The notes under the pieces: model-generated
The model's database searches: none
Told to the model about the DNA's origin: nothing
What the model saw: only the letters and a program-made list of their open reading frames with translations
In this document: positions 16,560-25,594 of the stretch, piece after piece
How the letters are laid out: every line of letters begins with the position of its first letter
Numbering within the stretch: position 1 is the stretch's first letter
Position numbers and translations under genes: made by a program
From: CAXBMB01 sp052078155
GTDB taxonomy: Bacteria > Pseudomonadota > Alphaproteobacteria > Kiloniellales > DSM-21159
Direction of reading: 5' to 3'
DNA: 64,000 bases
Assembly: GCA_052078155.1 (NCBI GenBank)
Contig: JBQJBP010000001.1
Location: 1,674,001 to 1,738,000 of the forward strand

Positions 16560-17567
16560 ATGGCTGTACGTGTTGGCATTAACGGATTTGGTCGCATTGG
16601 TCGCCTGGTTTTGCGCGCTGCTTTTGAAGCAAAACGCACCGACATCGAGTTTGTGGCTATCAACGACCTGGGTGCCCCCAAAGACAACGCGCACCTGCTG
16701 AAGTATGACACCGTGCACGGGATCTATCCCGGCGAGGTTTCTGCCACTGACGACACCATTGTGGTTGACGGTCACTCCATCAAATCCTTCTCCGAGCGCA
16801 ACCCGGCTGACCTGCCCTGGGGTGACCTGGGCGTGGACATCGTGCTGGAATGCACCGGCATCTTCACCTCCAAGGAAAAAGCCAGCGCCCACATTCAGGG
16901 CGGTGCCAAGAAGGTGCTGATTTCTGCCCCTTCCGGCGATGCTGACATCACCGTTGTTTATGGCATCAACCACGACCAGCTGTCTGCTGATCATACCGTG
17001 GTTTCCAACGCATCCTGCACCACCAACTGCCTGGTGCCTGTGGCTGACGTGCTGAACAAACTGGTGGGTCTGGAGCGTGGTTTCATGACCACCATCCACT
17101 CCTTCACCGGTGACCAGCGCACCGTGGATACTCTGCACTCCGATCCCCGCCGGGCCCGGACGGCTTCCGCCAACATGATCCCGACCTCCACAGGCGCTGC
17201 CCGCGCTGTGGGTCTGGTTCTGCCGGAACTGAAAGGCAAACTGGACGGGACCTCCATCCGCGTGCCGACCCCCAACGTCTCCTTGGTGGATCTGAAGTTC
17301 GACGCCGGTCGGGCCACCACCGCTGAAGAAGTCAACGCTGCTGTGACCGAAGCTGCCAACGGCCGCCTCAAAGGTGTGCTGGCTGTCAACGACGAACCGC
17401 TGGTCTCCAGCGACTTCAACCACAATCCGCACAGCTCCATCTTCGATCTGACCGGTACGCAGATCATCGACGGCACCCTGGTGCGGATCATGACCTGGTA
17501 CGACAACGAATGGGGTTTCTCCAACCGCATGTCCGATACCGCTGTGGCCTGGGGCAAACTGCTCTAA
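16560..17567 (+). CDS. gap: Glyceraldehyde-3-phosphate dehydrogenase, type I
   Basis: The 335-residue product begins MAVRVGINGFGRIGRLVLRA with the NAD-binding glycines and has Asp in AINDLG, favouring NAD. The catalytic Cys153 is in SNASCTTNC, and the C-terminal signature WYDNEWGFSNRM is present. It oxidises glyceraldehyde 3-phosphate to 1,3-bisphosphoglycerate. The open frame extends 12 codons upstream, but ATG at 16560 has AAGGAAGG upstream and matches the family start. The usual pgk and fba genes do not follow: a terminator and a flavoprotein do. Confidence 0.97.
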   Translation: MAVRVGINGFGRIGRLVLRAAFEAKRTDIEFVAINDLGAPKDNAHLLKYDTVHGIYPGEVSATDDTIVVDGHSIKSFSERNPADLPWGDLGVDIVLECTGIFTSKEKASAHIQGGAKKVLISAPSGDADITVVYGINHDQLSADHTVVSNASCTTNCLVPVADVLNKLVGLERGFMTTIHSFTGDQRTVDTLHSDPRRARTASANMIPTSTGAARAVGLVLPELKGKLDGTSIRVPTPNVSLVDLKFDAGRATTAEEVNAAVTEAANGRLKGVLAVNDEPLVSSDFNHNPHSSIFDLTGTQIIDGTLVRIMTWYDNEWGFSNRMSDTAVAWGKLL

Positions 17568-17652
17568 TGCCCGAAGCCCTTCTGGCTTAACAAGCTTATT
17601 GGCAGTCTGAGACAGGTCAGCCGCGACGCTGATCAACCGGCCTGCTGGACAG

Positions 17653-17691
17653 AAAAAGGCGCGAAGCTCATCCGGAGCTCGCGCCTTTTTT
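17653..17691 (+). terminator. Terminator after gap
   Basis: Stem GGCGCGA with AGCTC/GAGCT and CGCGCC arms, preceded by A and followed by T runs (AAAAAGGCGC and GCGCCTTTTTT). Confidence 0.9.
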
Positions 17692-17803
17692 GTAACTTCC
17701 GGTTCCTGCAGATCGTGACAGCACGACCCGCCCCAAAAATCAGCGCCAGGAAAAGACATCGCATAGGGAACAAGCCTCACACCTGATGCGATCCCGCTTT
17801 ACT

Positions 17804-17920
17804 TAGAATCAAAGCGGTTTAAGTGGACTTATTACGTGAGAACACCTGAAGCGCAAAGTTTCGCCCATTCAATGACTTACAGGATGATTCGCGGGATAGT
17901 CCCGGGCAGAAACCATCTGG
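17804..17920 (-). repeat. Cloverleaf repeat, copy 3
   Basis: Inverted copy between convergent gap and the flavoprotein gene. Its right end (on the plus strand TAGAATCAAAGCGGTTTAAG) follows a TA; the middle GGATGATTC block is intact and the left end is diverged near the flavoprotein stop codon. Confidence 0.75.
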
Positions 17921-17922
17921 CT

Positions 17923-20001
17923 TTACGGCAGACTGAAGGCCTCGCTCAGTTCGGTGACTTCCCGCTTGAAGGGGATTTCAGGCACCTCTTCACCCAGCTC
18001 GCGGGCGAACCGGTGGCCTTCATAAACGGCTGCCGCAATGGTCGCAGGACCGTGGCAGTCCCCAATCCGTCTGAGCGTTGAAATTCCCGCGCTGCTTAGC
18101 CTGTCTGGCTCAGCAGTCAGCTCCTGATAAAGGCGATCTTCCGGCAAGCGGGCAACGATCATCACAACCGTCGCCGCCTCGACCCGTCGGATGGTTTGGG
18201 AATACACACAGCTTACATCGACAGAGTTTGGCGTGATGGCCTGCATCTGGTGGCTGGTGATGATTTCGACACCAAGCTCCATCAAACGCTGTTGGATGAA
18301 GTGCTGCTCCAGGGTGAAGTTGGTCCAGTTAGCGACATCCACCTGTGGAGTGACCAGGGTGACCTGGCAGCCTTCTGCAACCAGTTTTTCCGCAATGACC
18401 GACCCCATGTAGTAATGGTCATCATCATAGATCAGTACAGACCCTGTGGGTGTGGCGCCGTCCATGATGTCGTCCGGCGTCAGAACATTGGGCCCGGAGG
18501 TACCGGGAATGGGAAACTGATGGGTCCGGCCATAACCGTCCCGCTGCCAGCGGGCTCCCGTTGCGATCGCCACGTGCTCCGCCCCAAACTCCAGGATCTG
18601 TTCTTTTGTCAGTAAGCTGGATCTGAACACCTGCACTGACGCCATTTGCGAAAGTTGATAGGTGCGATAGTCCCGCACGCGCGCCCAGGCGCTCAGGCCT
18701 GGCAACCGACTTTCTCGTGTCACCCGCCCGCCCAGCTCTTCCGAAGCCTCGGCAAGGATCACGTCATAGCCGCGCCGGCCTGCAGCCAGTGCCGCTTCCA
18801 GACCAGCCGGTCCGGCTCCCACGATCAGCACTGACCCGTCGTCCGATTTCGGCGCAATTCGCTCCGGGTGCCAGGCTTTGCGCCATTCTTCGCCTTTGGT
18901 GGGATTTTGGGTACAGCGCATCGGCGCTTTCATGTTGTTCCAGGCCACACAGATGTTGCATCCAATGCACTCCCGAATGTCTTCGATCCGGCCTTCTTCG
19001 ATTTTCTTCGGCAAAAAGGGATCGGCAATGGAAGGTCTTGCCGCCCCGATCATGTCCATGATGCCCTTGTTTACGACAGAAACCATGCGGTCGGGCGAGG
19101 TATACCGGCCCACACCAACGACGGGCTTGCTGGTTACCTTTTTGACAAAATCAATGAAGGGTTCCTGATATCCCTCCTCTGCGAACCGACTGGTCATGCT
19201 GTCATTTTCCCACTCGGCCACATTGACATCCCAAAGGTCAGGAAGCTCCGCCAGCATTTCAACGATCTCGCGGCCTTCCTTCGCGGCTTCCAGGCCCTGT
19301 TCTCCGCGCAGTTCATCGACGGCAAACCTCACCACCACCGCCAGAGAATCGCCAACGGCCTCTTTGGTTTCTTCGATGATTTCCCGAAACAACCGAACTC
19401 TGTTTTCCAGGCTTCCGCCGTACTCATCGGTTCGAAAGTTGTAGCGGTTCAGCATGAACATGCCGGCCAGAGACAGATTGTGTCCGGCATAGCAGCAAAT
19501 GATGTCCGCGCCGGCGGTCTTGGCTCGTTTTGCTGCATCCAGATGCCAGCGGCGATAAGCCTTGATATCTGCTTTGTCCATGGCCCGCGCCTGTACAGGC
19601 ATGCCGTGGTGCGGATTGGGCATATGTGAGGGAAAAATAGGCACCTCGCGGCTATAGAGATTGGAAGCCCACATACCGTTATGAACCAGCTCAATGGAGG
19701 CCAGGGCATCGTGCTCATGAACCGCATCACACATTCGCGCCAGATAAGGAATGTCCTTGTCGGACCACAACCGCCCCTCCGTGCCGGGGGTGATATCTGA
19801 AGACGGATGGATATCGATCTGTTCGGTGGACACAACCGCCCACCCCCCTTCCGCCTTCACACCGCGCATTGCGGCCATACTTGATGGAAAGGTCCGCCCC
19901 ATCCCATTGCAATGCGGCGCTTGATAGAACCTGTTCTTGGCAGTGACCGGACCGATCTTTACGGGCTCAAAAAGGACATCATACCGGGGGTCACGTGTCA
20001 T
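17923..20001 (-). CDS. Trimethylamine/dimethylamine dehydrogenase-family flavoprotein
   Basis: The 692-residue product has the family's full architecture: an FMN-binding TIM barrel (residues 1-380), a 4Fe-4S loop CIGCNICVAWNNMKAPMRC, then an FAD/ADP-binding Rossmann pair (VLIVGAGPAGLEAAL and a second fold). Cys in QAPHC aligns with Cys30 of trimethylamine dehydrogenase, which carries covalent FMN. By hand alignment to the Methylophilus enzyme as I remember it, substrate-bowl residues differ: Gln for Tyr60, Glu for Ser74, Val for Trp105. Gln60 is dimethylamine-dehydrogenase-like, but the other two fit neither enzyme. The substrate is therefore unknown, probably an amine. No electron-transfer flavoprotein gene is adjacent. 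Confidence 0.85.
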   Translation of the reverse strand: MTRDPRYDVLFEPVKIGPVTAKNRFYQAPHCNGMGRTFPSSMAAMRGVKAEGGWAVVSTEQIDIHPSSDITPGTEGRLWSDKDIPYLARMCDAVHEHDALASIELVHNGMWASNLYSREVPIFPSHMPNPHHGMPVQARAMDKADIKAYRRWHLDAAKRAKTAGADIICCYAGHNLSLAGMFMLNRYNFRTDEYGGSLENRVRLFREIIEETKEAVGDSLAVVVRFAVDELRGEQGLEAAKEGREIVEMLAELPDLWDVNVAEWENDSMTSRFAEEGYQEPFIDFVKKVTSKPVVGVGRYTSPDRMVSVVNKGIMDMIGAARPSIADPFLPKKIEEGRIEDIRECIGCNICVAWNNMKAPMRCTQNPTKGEEWRKAWHPERIAPKSDDGSVLIVGAGPAGLEAALAAGRRGYDVILAEASEELGGRVTRESRLPGLSAWARVRDYRTYQLSQMASVQVFRSSLLTKEQILEFGAEHVAIATGARWQRDGYGRTHQFPIPGTSGPNVLTPDDIMDGATPTGSVLIYDDDHYYMGSVIAEKLVAEGCQVTLVTPQVDVANWTNFTLEQHFIQQRLMELGVEIITSHQMQAITPNSVDVSCVYSQTIRRVEAATVVMIVARLPEDRLYQELTAEPDRLSSAGISTLRRIGDCHGPATIAAAVYEGHRFARELGEEVPEIPFKREVTELSEAFSLP

Positions 20002-20944
20002 AGGAGATCAACCTCTACCCTGTTGCGTTTTTTTGTTTAGCCAGGCATCGGTTCCTTGATTGATCGAACCGTGATGGCGCCATTTGCTGTTTCCACCGGG
20101 ACAGTTACGCACAGCCTTGCGGAAAATTCACCCATAGTTTTATGGGAATCGAATCTTCTTTGGGACAGATCCTGGCTGACAAGAACCTTCGTGAAAGGGG
20201 CCAGCAAGCACTGAGCACAAGAATCTCGGCCTTCAGTCAGCATCCCCTTGCGGACAGACGAAAGCGCTATTCTCGCTGGAAGCCAAGTTCCCGACATCCC
20301 TTTGAAACTGGCGATACAAAGGCACTTACTGCTGTTTTTTGTGACTTTCAGGGGCTAGACCGAGACCCTGACAGGGGCATCCTGAAATTCATAAAAGTCA
20401 CCATCGAAATTGGAGAGAAGAGGTCAGCAGATCGTGCCGCCACTGCCAGTCGTAACAAATGGGAAAAAAGGTATGGGCGGCTTATGCCCCACCCCATAAG
20501 GCAAAGAGGATGGGACCGCAGTCCGCCTGCCGGTCTCCAAGGTCAGAGAGGGATCTCCTCCAACAAAAGATCCTTTTCGATCACGTGAAAAACTACTTCA
20601 GATCTTAGCAAAACCCTGAGACTCCACAGGCCTGACTCCCTGTCCCACCCGGTCTTGATTTCATCAGAAACTCTCATCCAAGTAGTAAGCGACTGATTTA
20701 AATCAGGTTCATTGGCCGCACCAAAAGAATAACAATTTTCCTATAGCGAAAGGAATAAAAACTGCTTAACAAAGAGTTAACAGGATCGCCGTCGGGCCAC
20801 GCAATTCTTCTCCATTGAGAGAATTTTCTATAGGTCGCGTCACTCAGAATTTGATCCGCTCTTCCAGTATGAAGAGTTCCGTTAAAAGCAGTTTTGCAAA
20901 ACAGACGCAGAGAATTTTGCGCAGCATTCGAGGGGAAAATCACC
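20002..20944. other. Long gap upstream of the RTX gene
   Basis: Over 900 bases with no convincing gene; a 148-codon frame at 20142 has poor codon use and no recognisable product. The right half is AT-rich, with a small inverted repeat TTAAC/GTTAA at 20766-20780, and probably holds the RTX promoter. Its size and composition are unlike other gaps here. Confidence 0.45.
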
Positions 20945-22849
20945 ATGTCTTTAGCTGATAGCCAAACCGGCGGACTCGGAGACGACACGCTAATCGGCGG
21001 TGCAGGCAACAGCTCGCTTTATGGCGGTGCCGGTGACGATGTCCTTGATGGGGCCAACGGCAACAACACACTGCATGGCGCAGATGGTGACGACACCCTG
21101 ATTTCATCCGGCAATGATTCCAGTGCCTCTGATCACCTCTATGGCGGAAACGACGACGATTTCCTGACGAACAGTGGCAACCAGAACAACTTCCTGGCCT
21201 ACGGCGACGATGGCGATGACACGTTCAGCCTTCAGAACTTTGGCTCACGCGCAAGCAACATCGGCTCCGTCTATGGCGGCAACGGGGACGACCTGCTGGA
21301 CTTTTCAGATTCCACTCCGGGAGACGACGTCAGGCTGCATGTTAATCTCTCCACAGGTTCCGTATCGGGAGGGGTATCAACCCTATTCGTGACCCAAATC
21401 GAAGACGTGATGGGCGGCGCCGAAAATGACATGTTGATTGGCGGGGTTCAAGACAACCTGCTGATGGGCGGCCTCGGGAATGACACCCTGGCGGGCAACG
21501 GTGGCAACGACACCTTGCAGGGTGCTGACGGAAACGACAGCCTGTTTGGCGGGATTGGCAACGACAGTCTGGTCGGAGGTACAGGCGACGATTCGCTTTT
21601 TGGCGGATCTGGCAAAGACAGTCTGTATGGTGGAGAGGGCGACGATTTCATATCCACTGGCGATCCATTTAAGCGCAAAATTGCCCCCACCCCGGAATAC
21701 GCGCCCTCTCATTACGACTATGCCTACGGCGGGGCAGGTAACGATCGCTTTTTGTTCATCAATCAGCAGGTTTTCCTGGACGGTGGCAGTGGAAACGACA
21801 GCGTTATGGTCGCTGGTTTGGCTAAAGATTACACCATATCCGGAACATCAAGTTCGGCCACCATCAGTTTCAACGGCGCTGTTGGTAAATCAGCTGGACC
21901 CTCTACCCTAAAAAACATCGAAACCGTGGTCTTTAAAGACGCAACGGTTCATCTGACCAAAAACAACGGCGGTGGCGGCCAAAACCACGACGATACCATC
22001 GATGCCGGACAGGACAGCACCAGTGGCGGCGGCAACATTGACGGCGGCATTGGCAATGACTCTCTTAAGGGAGGCAGCGATTCAGACACCGTTATGGGCG
22101 GCGACGGCAGGGACAGCCTGGATGGGGCCGACGGCAAGGACAGCCTGGATGGCGGTCAGGGCGCCGACAGCATGAAAGGCGGTACTGGCGACGATACGGT
22201 CAAAGGCGGCCAGGGTCATGACAGCCTGAACGGCAATCAGGGGGATGACACTCTGGACGGTGGGACCGGGTCAGATACTGTTCGCGGTGGCTCTGGGTCA
22301 GATACCGTCAAAGGGGGCGATGGGAACGACAAGACCAGCGGCGACAAGGGTGACGACCGCGTCAACGGCAACCAAGGCAATGATACAGTGAGCGGTGGAA
22401 CCGGCAATGACACGGTTCGGGGCGGATCTGACGACGACACGGTCAAAGGCGGTGAAGGCGAAGACAAGAACCAGGGCGATAAGGGCAACGATCTTGTCAA
22501 CGGCAACCAGGGCAACGACACGGTCGAGGGCAACGACGGTAACGATACCGTTCGTGGCGGTCAGGCAAACGACTTCATCACCGGTGGCCTGGGCAATGAC
22601 AAGATCTTTGGTGACGCCGGAAACGACACGTTATCAGGCGGTGCTGGTGCAGATGAGTTCATCTTCCGGACCGGCAGCGGCAAGGACAAAGTCAAGGACT
22701 TCAACTTTGACGAAGGTGATCGCCTGGATCTGGACGACCGCAGTTTCACAACAGAGCAAACGGCTGAAGGGGTCGTCATCACCTTCGACGACGGCTCGAC
22801 AGTTTTGTTGGAGGGCGCGGAGAATTTCTCTGACGAGTGGGTCATCTGA
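20945..22849 (+). CDS. RTX calcium-binding repeat protein
   Basis: The 634-residue acidic protein is dominated by GGxGxDxxx nonapeptide repeats in two blocks (about residues 9-55 and 165-240, then 375-565). A non-repeat domain separates them (about 240-345), and a C-terminal domain follows (DEFIFRTGSGKDKVKDFNF onward) like those that carry type I secretion signals. No N-terminal signal peptide is present, as expected for type I secretion. No HlyB/HlyD/TolC genes are near, so it must use a transporter elsewhere. It has no recognisable enzymatic domain. ATG at 20945 follows GAGGGG. The C-terminal block has a 45-residue higher-order repeat. Confidence 0.88.
   Translation: MSLADSQTGGLGDDTLIGGAGNSSLYGGAGDDVLDGANGNNTLHGADGDDTLISSGNDSSASDHLYGGNDDDFLTNSGNQNNFLAYGDDGDDTFSLQNFGSRASNIGSVYGGNGDDLLDFSDSTPGDDVRLHVNLSTGSVSGGVSTLFVTQIEDVMGGAENDMLIGGVQDNLLMGGLGNDTLAGNGGNDTLQGADGNDSLFGGIGNDSLVGGTGDDSLFGGSGKDSLYGGEGDDFISTGDPFKRKIAPTPEYAPSHYDYAYGGAGNDRFLFINQQVFLDGGSGNDSVMVAGLAKDYTISGTSSSATISFNGAVGKSAGPSTLKNIETVVFKDATVHLTKNNGGGGQNHDDTIDAGQDSTSGGGNIDGGIGNDSLKGGSDSDTVMGGDGRDSLDGADGKDSLDGGQGADSMKGGTGDDTVKGGQGHDSLNGNQGDDTLDGGTGSDTVRGGSGSDTVKGGDGNDKTSGDKGDDRVNGNQGNDTVSGGTGNDTVRGGSDDDTVKGGEGEDKNQGDKGNDLVNGNQGNDTVEGNDGNDTVRGGQANDFITGGLGNDKIFGDAGNDTLSGGAGADEFIFRTGSGKDKVKDFNFDEGDRLDLDDRSFTTEQTAEGVVITFDDGSTVLLEGAENFSDEWVI
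22244..22600 (+). repeat. 135-bp higher-order repeat inside the RTX gene
   Basis: Five nonapeptides repeat as a 45-residue unit: 22244-22378, 22379-22513, and a partial third from 22514. Each unit ends in the same two non-standard nonapeptides, GDKG-type and VNGNQG. Confidence 0.85.
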
Positions 22850-22875
22850 TCCAGTAAGACAGAACACCACATGCG

Positions 22876-22907
22876 AAAAGCGGGACCCTTTGCGGTCCCG
22901 CTTTTTT
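22876..22907 (+). terminator. Terminator after the RTX gene
   Basis: Perfect 12-bp stem AAAAGCGGGACC/GGTCCCGCTTTT, six-base loop, then more T. Confidence 0.92.
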
Positions 22908-22910
22908 ATT

Positions 22911-22953
22911 CAAATCGATTTAAACGCCCCCACTGCGTGACAACACTTAGCGC
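22911..22953 (-). repeat. Cloverleaf repeat, right-end fragment
   Basis: CAAATCGATTTAAAC, a short insertion, then TGCGTGACAACACTT matches the right end of the family. It directly precedes a fuller copy in the same orientation, giving a tandem mosaic. Confidence 0.65.
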
Positions 22954-23067
22954 CAAAGGGATTTAGGTGGATTCACGACGTGGCGCCTGAAACTCTTTTC
23001 AGCGTTTTAGAGGATGTTTCACGATTTAGCCCCAAACGCACAGTGCTTCTGACAAAACCGATCCTGC
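22954..23067 (-). repeat. Cloverleaf repeat, copy 4
   Basis: Inverted copy, with about 12 bases missing from the right hairpin. The middle hairpin is intact in shifted form (TGAAAC/GTTTCA). It lies between convergent genes. Confidence 0.85.
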
Positions 23068-23115
23068 GCTATGCAAAGCAATCCTGCTCAAACGCCTGGG
23101 CCAGGCGCTCTGCGA

Positions 23116-23757
23116 TCAGAACTCCATCCGGCGCCCCAGGAAGAAGGTGGTCGGTCGCTGTTTGTTGCCATCGGCATCAAGCGTGGTTTTTTCCCGGCTG
23201 CGCAGGCTGGCGAAGAGGTCATCACCGGGTGCCAGGTTCAGCTGACCGCTGACTTCCAGATCAGCCTTGTCCTGACGGTCCATCAGATAGTTAAAGGACA
23301 GCCCCTGCTCACCAGGTGCAGAAGGCAAGTTGGGCCCCTTGTCCAGTGGTGAGGAGCGCAACGCCTCCAGCTCCGCCTGTGACGAAGTGAGGTCCCGCTT
23401 TTCATCCAGAGCCAGCCCCAGATTGAGGCCTCCCTGTTTGAGCGCTAGCAGGTCTTGTCGCTCCCGCTGTTTGGCGTCACCGATAATGCTGCTGCCCGGG
23501 TTCTTCGGAACGGCCCCTATAGGTCCCAGATTTATGGGGCCGTCTCCCAGCTTGGGCGGGTTGTTTTGCGTATCCAGCGGCAGAGAAGAAAGATCCTGCT
23601 GTGGCACAACGCCTGGCTCAGGGCAGGACATGCCCTGCTCAGCCAACTCGGGCAAACACAGCGACAGAGGCTGTGTTTTTTCCTCAGCACGAACGAAAGA
23701 AGCTGTGATGAACGCAGCGACCAGAATCACGGCACTGCCAAGCAACAGAGTTTTCAT
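23116..23757 (-). CDS. Exported hypothetical protein, 213 residues
   Basis: I do not recognise the family. The N-terminus is a clear signal peptide (KTLLLGSAVILVAAFITASFVRA, cleavage after VRA). The mature part is Pro/Leu/Gly-rich and probably disordered (LGDGPINLGPIGAVPKN), with two Cys near residues 34 and 45. It ends with a stretch, LSFNYLMDRQDKADLEVSGQ then RRMEF, whose terminal Phe resembles outer-membrane beta-strands. It stands alone, convergent with the RTX gene across a repeat. A periplasmic or outer-membrane location is inferred. Confidence 0.7.
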   Translation of the reverse strand: MKTLLLGSAVILVAAFITASFVRAEEKTQPLSLCLPELAEQGMSCPEPGVVPQQDLSSLPLDTQNNPPKLGDGPINLGPIGAVPKNPGSSIIGDAKQRERQDLLALKQGGLNLGLALDEKRDLTSSQAELEALRSSPLDKGPNLPSAPGEQGLSFNYLMDRQDKADLEVSGQLNLAPGDDLFASLRSREKTTLDADGNKQRPTTFFLGRRMEF

Positions 23758-24041
23758 TTTAACGACTCTTCGTCAAAACCACAGAAAGCCCCCAACAGGT
23801 ACAAATCCCCCAGCTAACAGCTTCAATATGTTCACTAAATAAGGCCAGTTCTGGGCAGTTTCCCGGGTGATTTCCCATGCCAGCATCGCAGCCAACGCAT
23901 ATCTAGATCAGTACTCAAACAAACAGCGAAGAGAGAAGTTGCCCTCTGCTCCCCGCTGTTGCTGTAAGTCCAAATCTCAGCGCGTCCAGCGCCCGCCCCC
24001 TTGTTGAGGAAGCTGGGCTGCACCCGTAAAGAACGTTCTTT

Positions 24042-25583
24042 CTAGCCGGGCACCCATTGGCCGTGAAAACCCAGCGGCAACGCATAAGGCAGCTGCGCCT
24101 GGGCCAGTGGCCCCTCCTCTACCCGGCGGGCATCAAATACAGCCAGACCGGTGACACCTTTGGCCACATCCAGATGACTGCCCACCAGCCAGCCGTCTCC
24201 TTCCTGTCTGGCGGCGGGGTCGGCCACAAAGACATGCTCCTCTGCGATAACCTGAGGCCCATAGTCAAACCTCTGCATGCGTTGCGTCTCCAGGTCCCAG
24301 GCCGCCACGGCACTGAAGGGCCACTGATCGGGGTGATCAGAACCGGTCAGTCCATAGAGCCAGCGATGGCGGCGACCAACCACGCCCGGATCCACCCGGG
24401 TAAACTCCACAGGAGATGCCAGCACCTGACTGGACACCCGACCATCCGGGTAGACGGTCACGGCGGTCAGTTGAGGAATGTCTCCGCGTGTATCAATCCC
24501 GCCTTTCATAACATCCCGCAGCAAACCAGTGACAAAGTCAGCCGTCTGACTGGGGCAGTAATCGAAATGGAGGGTGCCGTCTGCATCTTCCCAGGCATTG
24601 CCGAAGTGGAAGAAGAAGTTTGCTGGCAGCTCCGCCCAGCGCTGTTTGCTGAAGTCGTTTTTGTCCACCATCAGGATGCGGGTGGGCAGATCTCCCTGCC
24701 AGCGGTGGCTGTCCAGGAAAGACCGGCCCTGGGCAGACAACTCCGCATCATAGTTGAAGGGCGGCAGCACAAAGATCAGATGCCGCTCGGTGACGGCAAA
24801 ATCATGTACAAATCCCAACTGGTCAAACGTAAGCAGCCCCGTCTTGATCACCTCTCCCGCCGGGCTGATGTGATAGAGCACGAGATTGCTTTTACGGCCC
24901 ATGAAGTAGCCGAAGTTCCAGAGGGTGCCGTCAGGCTCCACCTTTGGGTGGGCGGAAAAGGGCAGCCCGGCAAGATCCTTCTGCCAGGCTTTGAAGCCCT
25001 GACTTTTCAGCGTTTCGCCATCAAAGAGAGTGGCTGATCCCGCTTCCCAAAGAGCCATGATCTCCCCGTTGTGCGCCAGGATGGAGGTGTTGGCTGCGTT
25101 GACATCATCCGGACGACGCACCGCGGCACCGCCGTCGATGTCCGTGCCGAAGCCGGGATAAAGCAGGCGCTCGGCCTGCTCTTCCGCCAGATATTTTGGC
25201 GTTTCCATGACCCGCCCCTGATGGGCCAGTCCCTCCTGTCCCAGGCTGTAAGCCTGGACCATTCCGTCACCGTCAAACCAGTGATGATAACGCTGACCAA
25301 AGCGGTCATGCAGGGCCGGGCCATTGCGGTAGAGACGCCCAACCAGTCCCTCCGGCAGGCGTCCCTGCCATTGCACCGGCTCTGAGCGCATCTGCGGCTT
25401 ATCGACAGACTTCCAGCCCAGCAGCCGTGCGTCCTGCGTCAGGGCCTGATCAAAGGCCTGCTTCCAGGAGGTCGGGGTCGCTGCGTGAGAAAGAGAACCG
25501 GCAGTGGTCCCCATCCCGAGCCCGAGTGCCACAGCAGCAGATCCTTTGAGGAAGGAGCGGCGATTGCAGGTAACGTAAGTCAT
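24042..25583 (-). CDS. Carotenoid oxygenase family protein, Tat-exported
   Basis: The 513-residue product belongs to the RPE65/carotenoid cleavage dioxygenase family. It has a twin-arginine signal (NRRSFLKGSAAVALGLG), so it is expected to be folded and exported. The four iron-binding His appear in AHPKVEPDGTLWNFGY, GFVHDFAVTERH, the HFGNAWED region, and the C-terminal LGFHGQW. Such enzymes cleave carotenoid or stilbene double bonds, but the substrate cannot be told. ATG at 25583 has AGGAGAG upstream. It starts 11 bases after the DUF2141 stop codon, so the two form an operon. Confidence 0.88.
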   Translation of the reverse strand: MTYVTCNRRSFLKGSAAVALGLGMGTTAGSLSHAATPTSWKQAFDQALTQDARLLGWKSVDKPQMRSEPVQWQGRLPEGLVGRLYRNGPALHDRFGQRYHHWFDGDGMVQAYSLGQEGLAHQGRVMETPKYLAEEQAERLLYPGFGTDIDGGAAVRRPDDVNAANTSILAHNGEIMALWEAGSATLFDGETLKSQGFKAWQKDLAGLPFSAHPKVEPDGTLWNFGYFMGRKSNLVLYHISPAGEVIKTGLLTFDQLGFVHDFAVTERHLIFVLPPFNYDAELSAQGRSFLDSHRWQGDLPTRILMVDKNDFSKQRWAELPANFFFHFGNAWEDADGTLHFDYCPSQTADFVTGLLRDVMKGGIDTRGDIPQLTAVTVYPDGRVSSQVLASPVEFTRVDPGVVGRRHRWLYGLTGSDHPDQWPFSAVAAWDLETQRMQRFDYGPQVIAEEHVFVADPAARQEGDGWLVGSHLDVAKGVTGLAVFDARRVEEGPLAQAQLPYALPLGFHGQWVPG

Positions 25584-25594
25584 GGCCTCTCTCC

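Noticed and set aside
16416..17780. 454-codon minus-strand frame opposite gap
   Set aside because: A mirror of gap caused by its codon bias; His/Gly/Gln-rich with no domain.
20142..20588. 148-codon plus-strand frame before the RTX gene
   Set aside because: Poor codon use, no Shine-Dalgarno sequence, no recognisable product.
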